Program-made: the position numbers and the translations under genes
Assembly: GCA_024404655.1 (NCBI GenBank)
Contig: JAKSPR010000069.1
Location: 1 to 10,963 of the forward strand
DNA from: Clostridia bacterium
GTDB lineage: Bacteria > Bacillota > Clostridia > Oscillospirales > CAG-272
Direction of reading: 5' to 3'
Length of the DNA stretch: 10,963 nucleotides
Notes under the pieces: model-generated
What the model was told of the DNA's origin: nothing
What the model saw: only the letters and a program-made list of their open reading frames with translations
Databases searched by the model: none
Shown: positions 6,687 to 10,963 of the stretch, piece by piece
How the letters are laid out: each line of letters opens with the position of its first letter
How positions within the stretch are numbered: position 1 is the stretch's first letter

Positions 6687-8201
6687 ATGAAAAAGCATAT
6701 TTCCCTTGTGTGTCTTGCGGCGATTCTGATTTCTGCTCTTTCCGCGTGCGGAGAAGAAGCGGCAAAAACGCCGGACGATACGCAGGCTGCAGGTACTCAG
6801 GCTACCGCAGAAACAGAAGCAGCGGAGCCGGAACAGGTCCTTTATTCCAAGGATGTTCCCGTACAGGATTTCGGCGGTGCAGAGTTCCGCGTCTACACTT
6901 CCAACAACATCAACGGCTACGAGTATCCCACCACGCTGAACTACGGCGCGGAGGAAACGGGTGAAGTCGTCAACGATGCACTGTTTGCAAGAGACCGCTG
7001 GCTTGAGGATACCTACAATGTAAAGACAGTCTATGACTGCGATGAGACGACGGCTGCCGCCGCCATGGCGCAGAAACTTTCCAAGATCATCATGGCGGGT
7101 GACGATGCGTATGACCTGATCGTGCAGGATATCGCACAGGCATCCTACGGTCTTGCTTCCCGCAACTGCATCTATCCGCTGAACTATATCGACACCATAA
7201 GACTTGACCAGCCCTACTGGATGCCGGAGCTGAACGAAGCGCTGAAGATCGCAGGCGGTCTTTACTATTCCGCACAAGCGCTTTCTCCCCGTTTCTACGG
7301 CTCGGTCTATGTCATTCAGTTCAACCGCGATGTGGCAAAGCAGCTGGATATGGAGGATCTCTATCAGACGGTCTCTGACGGCAAGTGGACATGGGACAAG
7401 ATGAAATCCCTTTCCCGCGATGCGCTGTCCGATCTCAACGGTGACGGCAAGATGGACGAAAATGACCGCTTTGGTATGATCTACGAAGTCCTGACCCCCG
7501 AAGCGCTGGTGCTCGGTATGGGACGGCACTATGTACAGAACGTGGGCGGATCCCTGAAATCCATGCTGGAGGATCCCGGCCTTGTGAGCATTATGCAGGA
7601 TATGGCGGCATTCTTCCAGGAACCCTGTGTGACATACGACGTTTCCAACGCAAAAGTGGACTGCGAAGTGCTCCTTCAGAACGGCAACTACCTGTTCCGC
7701 AATCCCTGCACCTTTGACCTGGCTGCATATCGCGACCTGCCTTATGACTACGGCATTCTGCCCATGCCGAAGCTGGACGAAGCGCAGGATGCGTACTACG
7801 CCTACAGCCAGCCGTGGGCAACGGCATGCCCCGTCATTCCGATCACGCTGACGGGAGACGCGCTTTCCCGTGCGGGTGTGCTCACCGATGCGATGGCGGC
7901 CTACGGCTATGACTACGTAAGACCGGCTGTCTTTGAAAACGTCATTCAGCTGAAAGGCGCGCGGGACGAGCGCTCCGGTCAGATCATTGATATGATTTTT
8001 GAGAACGTCACCTTTGAGCTTTCCACGATCCTGCAGTTCGGCAGCCTCTATACGACGACCACCAACTATTTCACCTCCGGCCTTGGCAAGCAGGATATCA
8101 CCTCGGCTTATGCAAAGGTCAAGGAGAAGTCCGAAACTGCCATTGGAACGATCATCGAGCAGTTTACCGAGTATCAGGCTGACCTTTACGGGAACAACTG
8201 A
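6687..8201 (+). CDS. ABC transporter solute-binding lipoprotein (probably carbohydrate), second copy
   Basis: The 504-residue lipoprotein is a paralogue of the product of 2752-4233. It has the signal MKKHISLVCLAAILISALSAC with lipobox LSAC (Cys21), then an Ala/Thr/Glu-rich tether to about residue 50. The mature fold begins with DFGGAEF (Asp61), and a block around GEVVNDALFARDRWLED matches GDIMNDAIYHRRQGVED of the first copy. GKWTWDKM precedes the loop DLNGDGKMDENDRFG (from Asp249), again a likely calcium-binding loop. The ligand-contact regions and C-terminal half are much less similar, so the two proteins probably bind different or differently sized sugars. The start has AAAGGA ten bases upstream. 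The gene is monocistronic, divergent from the TIM-barrel hydrolase gene and convergent with the metallohydrolase operon. No permease genes are adjacent, so it must rely on transporter subunits encoded elsewhere. Confidence 0.9.
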   Translation: MKKHISLVCLAAILISALSACGEEAAKTPDDTQAAGTQATAETEAAEPEQVLYSKDVPVQDFGGAEFRVYTSNNINGYEYPTTLNYGAEETGEVVNDALFARDRWLEDTYNVKTVYDCDETTAAAAMAQKLSKIIMAGDDAYDLIVQDIAQASYGLASRNCIYPLNYIDTIRLDQPYWMPELNEALKIAGGLYYSAQALSPRFYGSVYVIQFNRDVAKQLDMEDLYQTVSDGKWTWDKMKSLSRDALSDLNGDGKMDENDRFGMIYEVLTPEALVLGMGRHYVQNVGGSLKSMLEDPGLVSIMQDMAAFFQEPCVTYDVSNAKVDCEVLLQNGNYLFRNPCTFDLAAYRDLPYDYGILPMPKLDEAQDAYYAYSQPWATACPVIPITLTGDALSRAGVLTDAMAAYGYDYVRPAVFENVIQLKGARDERSGQIIDMIFENVTFELSTILQFGSLYTTTTNYFTSGLGKQDITSAYAKVKEKSETAIGTIIEQFTEYQADLYGNN

Positions 8202-8222
8202 TCAAAAACAGAGAACAGATAC

Positions 8223-8263
8223 ACAGCCCATGCGCCGGAAAAACGCATGGGCTGTCATTTTTA
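8223..8263. terminator. Terminator between the second solute-binding protein and metallohydrolase genes
   Basis: A perfect 12-base-pair stem (8223-8234 with 8244-8255) with a nine-base loop is followed by CATTTTTAT on the plus strand. On the minus strand the stem begins five bases after the metallohydrolase stop codon and is followed within 15 bases by a TTTTTG run, so it may work in both directions, more strongly on the plus strand. Confidence 0.85.
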
Positions 8264-9775
8264 TAGGAGTGCGCCGTCATAAACGCCGCCGATGCGGGGT
8301 TCATGTGCGGTATGGACGATCTTTCCGCCCTCCGGGCGGAAGGCGTCGGAGCCGCTGTCGGAGAAATAGAAATTCTCCTCCGGCACGGTACGGGCAACGA
8401 CGGCATATTTCGGGCTGTCGTGGTTGGTGCGGCAGCGTGCGGTCTGCGGGACAAGAGCGATATCGGCGCGGATGACGTCATAGAGATGATCGAGTTTATT
8501 GAACAGATGGTGCGCGGTCTGGACCATGCCTGCGTGCAGAGCCTCCGGGCTGTGGTTGGCAAGGAGGATCTGCTCGGCGGAGCCGTCGATATCGCCGAGA
8601 ATCAGAAAATCGCTGTTTCCGGTTTCGTCCTCCGGGTCGAGTTTCAGACGCAGGACCGTGGAGGTGTCGTTGAACCAGCCAATGCACTCATCGCCGTTTT
8701 CCTTTGTGCCGTCCTCATGGGTCTGGAGCACTTCCATCGGGCAGCCGCCGAGGGTGAACGTATCTCCCGTGTGCAGCTTGCGGTAACGGACAGCGGGATA
8801 ATAGGAAAGAATCCGGTTATAGGTCATGTAGAGATTCGGTGCAAAGTCGTATTTGTCCTTGGCTGGGAAGTTGAACAGGACCCGTTCCAGCGCGATTTCA
8901 TCGTGGTGGAGGCGGATGAGGCGGGCGAACATGTCCATGTGATCGTCATGGGCATGGGTGCAGAACCAGGTCAGACGGATTTTGCCGTCACTGCGGCTGA
9001 GCCGTTTCATGAGTGCAAACAGTCCCTCCGTTGCGGCCTCGGTTGCCTGTTCATACTCGCCGCCGTCGACGAGAAACAGGGAACCGTCGGGCAGGGCTGC
9101 GAGATAGCACATGCCGCAGTCCATGGTAAAGCCGCCGCGGTTCTTTGCATGATGGAGACCGTACTGCCAGACCTCCGTTTGGCCGGGGGCAGTATCACGA
9201 TCGTCGATTTCCCGGAGGGGGAGGCTGACGGGGTCGAGGATCAGGCGGGCGATGTGGGTTCGGTCGGAATAACTGCAGAGGAGCAGCATGCCGTCATGGG
9301 AAAATTCTGCGAAGCGGGATCCGTCGGCGGAACGGTCCCGGAGCAGGACAAGACCTTCCGCGGCCAGACAGGAAAGATAGTCGGAAAATTCTTCCTGCGT
9401 GGTATTTCTTATGGTACGGACAAAAGAGTGGGGCTGGGTTCCCGGGCGGTAATCGTCGGGAAAGCGGATGGAGACTTTTCCGCTCTGAAATGTGATATCC
9501 GCCAGACGTTCGTTATTTTCGATGCGGACGGAGATGCTGCCTGCCGGGGAATACTGGTAGTGAAAAGAGATGGCTTCCTCATCGAGTTTGGTCAGGCGGG
9601 CAAGAAATTCCGGTTCCGTGATCAGTTCTCCGTCCGAAAAATGGGGGACGCGGTCGGGATCATCGAGGCTTCGTTCATCGCAGATTCCGCAGCCAGCGTC
9701 ATAGAGGGCAGGAGAAACGGAACCTGCGGTCCGGTAGGGCGGCAGAGCGCAGAGAAGGTCGTCGGTGTGCTGCAT
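8261..9775 (-). CDS. Metallo-beta-lactamase-fold hydrolase, ComEC-like, with extra N-terminal domain
   Basis: The 504-residue protein, without signal peptide or membrane helix, has a metallo-beta-lactamase (MBL) fold in its C-terminal two thirds. The strand LFLVDGG (Val236-Gly239) precedes the metal-binding motif T-H-A-H-D-D-H (His274, His276, Asp278, His279). NDTSTVLRL and ILGDIDG (Asp395 or Asp397 as bridging ligand) follow, then TAHH (His422/His423). The order NDxSxVLRL, GDxD, HH is that of the MBL domain in ComEC/Rec2-type proteins rather than class B beta-lactamases. Residues 1 to about 190 form a separate beta-rich region that I do not recognise. The start has GGAGG ten bases upstream. 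It lies 17 bases after the BNR propeller gene in the same direction and is probably co-transcribed. The substrate is unknown: the fold covers phosphodiesterases, lactonases, sulfatases and others. A role in processing a glycan or its modification is inferred only from the neighbours. Confidence 0.8.
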   Translation of the reverse strand: MQHTDDLLCALPPYRTAGSVSPALYDAGCGICDERSLDDPDRVPHFSDGELITEPEFLARLTKLDEEAISFHYQYSPAGSISVRIENNERLADITFQSGKVSIRFPDDYRPGTQPHSFVRTIRNTTQEEFSDYLSCLAAEGLVLLRDRSADGSRFAEFSHDGMLLLCSYSDRTHIARLILDPVSLPLREIDDRDTAPGQTEVWQYGLHHAKNRGGFTMDCGMCYLAALPDGSLFLVDGGEYEQATEAATEGLFALMKRLSRSDGKIRLTWFCTHAHDDHMDMFARLIRLHHDEIALERVLFNFPAKDKYDFAPNLYMTYNRILSYYPAVRYRKLHTGDTFTLGGCPMEVLQTHEDGTKENGDECIGWFNDTSTVLRLKLDPEDETGNSDFLILGDIDGSAEQILLANHSPEALHAGMVQTAHHLFNKLDHLYDVIRADIALVPQTARCRTNHDSPKYAVVARTVPEENFYFSDSGSDAFRPEGGKIVHTAHEPRIGGVYDGALL

Positions 9776-9792
9776 GAGAGCGCTCCCTCCGA

Positions 9793-10755
9793 TCAGTATG
9801 CGATCTCGCAGAAGCAGATATTGGCGCGCTGATAGGTGAAGGTGATATAAAGACGTCCGTCACCTGCCAGAACGATGGCGGGGTAGGAGTATTCACCGGC
9901 ACCGGTGGCGAGGTCCATTTCCTTTTCCCATGTTTTGCCGCCGTCGCAGGAGACAAAGAGGGAGAGGGGCGTACGGGCACCCCAGTTGGAGCCGACAGGA
10001 TTGCAGACGAGCGCCAGACGTCCGTCGGGGAGCTTCACCATATCAATGCCGCTGTTGTTGTTGTCCATGGAGATAGGGTAGGCTTCACACCAGGTTCTGC
10101 CGAGGTCCTTGGAATCGGAGCGGTAGATTTTTCCCTGGTTGGAGCGCATGAACATGTGAACGCCGTCTTCGTCTTCCCAGAGGGAGGGCTGGATCAGGCC
10201 GGTCTTTTTGTCGGCGGGAATATAATCGCTGCGCTGCCAGGTATGACCGTCATCCTCGGAGCGCTCAACGAAGGCAAGCCAGGTACCGTCGTCATATTCG
10301 TGGGAAGCGCCTGCCAGCATGGCACCGTCGGAGAGGATGATGGGCTTATCACGGACAGGGCCGCGGCCGCCGGTGCGGTCGCCGGGGACAAGCTCCTTTT
10401 CCTCGCCGAATGCAAAGGGATCAGAATAGGGAGCACGGCGGACAAAGGTCTGCCAACCGGGGAATGCGATGCCCTCACCGCGCTTGAAGAACAGGATGAT
10501 ACCGTCTTTTCCGGCGGTCAGAACGGGGTTCCAGCAGGCGGTGTCGGACTTGACGGAGGCCATGATGGGCTTCGACCAGCCGGCATTATCACGGATGGAG
10601 TACCAGATCTCCACATCGGGGTTCTTTTCGTGGGTCCCGCCGAACCATGCAGCGGCGATGCGTCCGTCCGGCAGGGGGAGCACGGTGGATGCGTGATGAG
10701 AGGGGGCAGGTGCGGTTTCGGCGTTAAAAATCAGTTCTTTGCGGATGAGTTCCAT
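9793..10755 (-). CDS. BNR/Asp-box beta-propeller, sialidase-like (BNR_2) protein
   Basis: The 320-residue protein is a compact beta-propeller of the BNR_2 sialidase-like type. It carries three good Asp boxes, SEDDGHTW (166-173), SKDLGRTW (215-222) and SCDGGKTW (269-276). It also has family landmarks SHHASTVLPLPDGRIAAAWF (19-38), GPVRDKPI (132-139), MFMRSNQGKI (201-210), NNNSGIDMV (232-240) and EYSYPAI (288-294). Such proteins are usually annotated exo-alpha-sialidase or neuraminidase, but the F/Y-R-I-P motif of classical GH33 sialidases is not visible near the N-terminus. Related seven-bladed propellers include lyases and rhamnosidases acting on rhamnose-glucuronate linkages, so sialidase activity should not be assumed. 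There is no signal peptide, so it would act on imported saccharides. The start has AAGGAG nine bases upstream. It is the first gene of an operon with the metallohydrolase. Confidence 0.85.
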   Translation of the reverse strand: MELIRKELIFNAETAPAPSHHASTVLPLPDGRIAAAWFGGTHEKNPDVEIWYSIRDNAGWSKPIMASVKSDTACWNPVLTAGKDGIILFFKRGEGIAFPGWQTFVRRAPYSDPFAFGEEKELVPGDRTGGRGPVRDKPIILSDGAMLAGASHEYDDGTWLAFVERSEDDGHTWQRSDYIPADKKTGLIQPSLWEDEDGVHMFMRSNQGKIYRSDSKDLGRTWCEAYPISMDNNNSGIDMVKLPDGRLALVCNPVGSNWGARTPLSLFVSCDGGKTWEKEMDLATGAGEYSYPAIVLAGDGRLYITFTYQRANICFCEIAY

Positions 10756-10803
10756 GTCAAAAATCTCCTTTTTTCCGGTTGTCAGTCGGATGCGTTTGTT
10801 ATC

Positions 10804-10832
10804 AGTATAAACGGAAAACGGCGAAATTGCAA
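10804..10832 (-). promoter_or_regulatory. Sigma-A promoter for the propeller/metallohydrolase operon
   Basis: On the minus strand, TTGCAA (10832-10827) and TATACT (10809-10804) are 17 bases apart. Transcription would begin near 10797, giving a leader of about 42 bases before the ATG at 10755. Confidence 0.75.
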
Positions 10833-10880
10833 GGGATGAGAGGAAACATTTACAATTTTTTCACCGGAGGGCGGTTTGTC

Positions 10881-10909
10881 TTGAAAAATAACGGGACCTG
10901 TGGTATAAT
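10881..10909 (+). promoter_or_regulatory. Sigma-A promoter for a gene beyond the right edge
   Basis: TTGAAA (10881-10886) and a perfect TATAAT (10904-10909) are 17 bases apart, with a TGG extended -10. The 54 bases that remain to the window end hold no convincing ribosome binding site or start codon (the ATGs are followed quickly by stops). The gene it serves therefore starts outside the window, divergent from the propeller operon. Confidence 0.7.
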
Positions 10910-10963
10910 CCCATCTTTGACAGTTAATAAATGTAGAGAGCCCCGAAAAATGCTGTAGAATAA

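Noticed and set aside
6513..7529. Upstream extension of the minus-strand hydrolase frame, which would give a 1063-residue protein
   Set aside because: It overlaps the well-supported solute-binding protein gene on the other strand, crosses two promoters, and has no ribosome binding site. The AAAGGAG nine bases before the ATG at 6512 and the beta-sandwich-like start settle the shorter form.
8303..9832. Open frame of 509 codons on the plus strand opposite the metallohydrolase
   Set aside because: The translation is a shadow of the opposite-strand gene: Gly/Val/Ala/Glu-rich, with no recognisable motif. The minus strand carries clear metal-binding motifs and a ribosome binding site.

Overview
The window looks like chromosomal DNA from a Gram-positive, gut-type Clostridia (Oscillospirales- or Christensenellales-like is my inference). 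The base composition is moderately GC-rich. Ribosome binding sites are strong (A)AGGAG(G), promoters match the sigma-A TTGACA-N17-TATAAT consensus closely, and the surface proteins are lipoproteins with short N-termini and LxAC lipoboxes. No tRNA, rRNA, insertion sequence, phage gene, CRISPR array or obvious transferred segment was seen. Nearly all the sequence is accounted for by eight genes plus compact intergenic control regions; no gap without a gene exceeds 300 bases.

Left part (1-2600): the first 180 bases are the 5' end of a lipoprotein gene on the minus strand, cut off by the window edge. A divergent promoter drives a two-gene plus-strand operon. Its first gene encodes a 532-residue membrane protein with two four-cysteine zinc ribbons. 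Its second encodes a 188-residue membrane-anchored protein of unknown function. A clear hairpin terminator follows.

Middle and right part (2601-10963): this reads as a glycan-use locus. Two paralogous ABC-transporter solute-binding lipoproteins (2752-4233 and 6687-8201) are each transcribed alone, from their own near-perfect promoter to their own terminator. Between them, on the minus strand, lies a 724-residue TIM-barrel glycoside-hydrolase-like protein. To the right, also on the minus strand, is a two-gene operon: a BNR/Asp-box beta-propeller protein of the sialidase-like BNR_2 type, then a ComEC-like metallo-beta-lactamase-fold hydrolase with an unassigned N-terminal domain. A further outward-facing promoter at the right edge serves a gene beyond the window.

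How the parts may work together (inference): the two lipoproteins capture oligosaccharides outside the cell and pass them to permeases that are not encoded here. The three putative enzymes have no signal peptides and would process the imported material in the cytoplasm. The substrate cannot be read from the sequence. The points most worth a second look are the unclassified TIM-barrel protein with its internal beta-rich insertion, and the propeller/metallohydrolase operon, where neither enzyme has an obvious activity.
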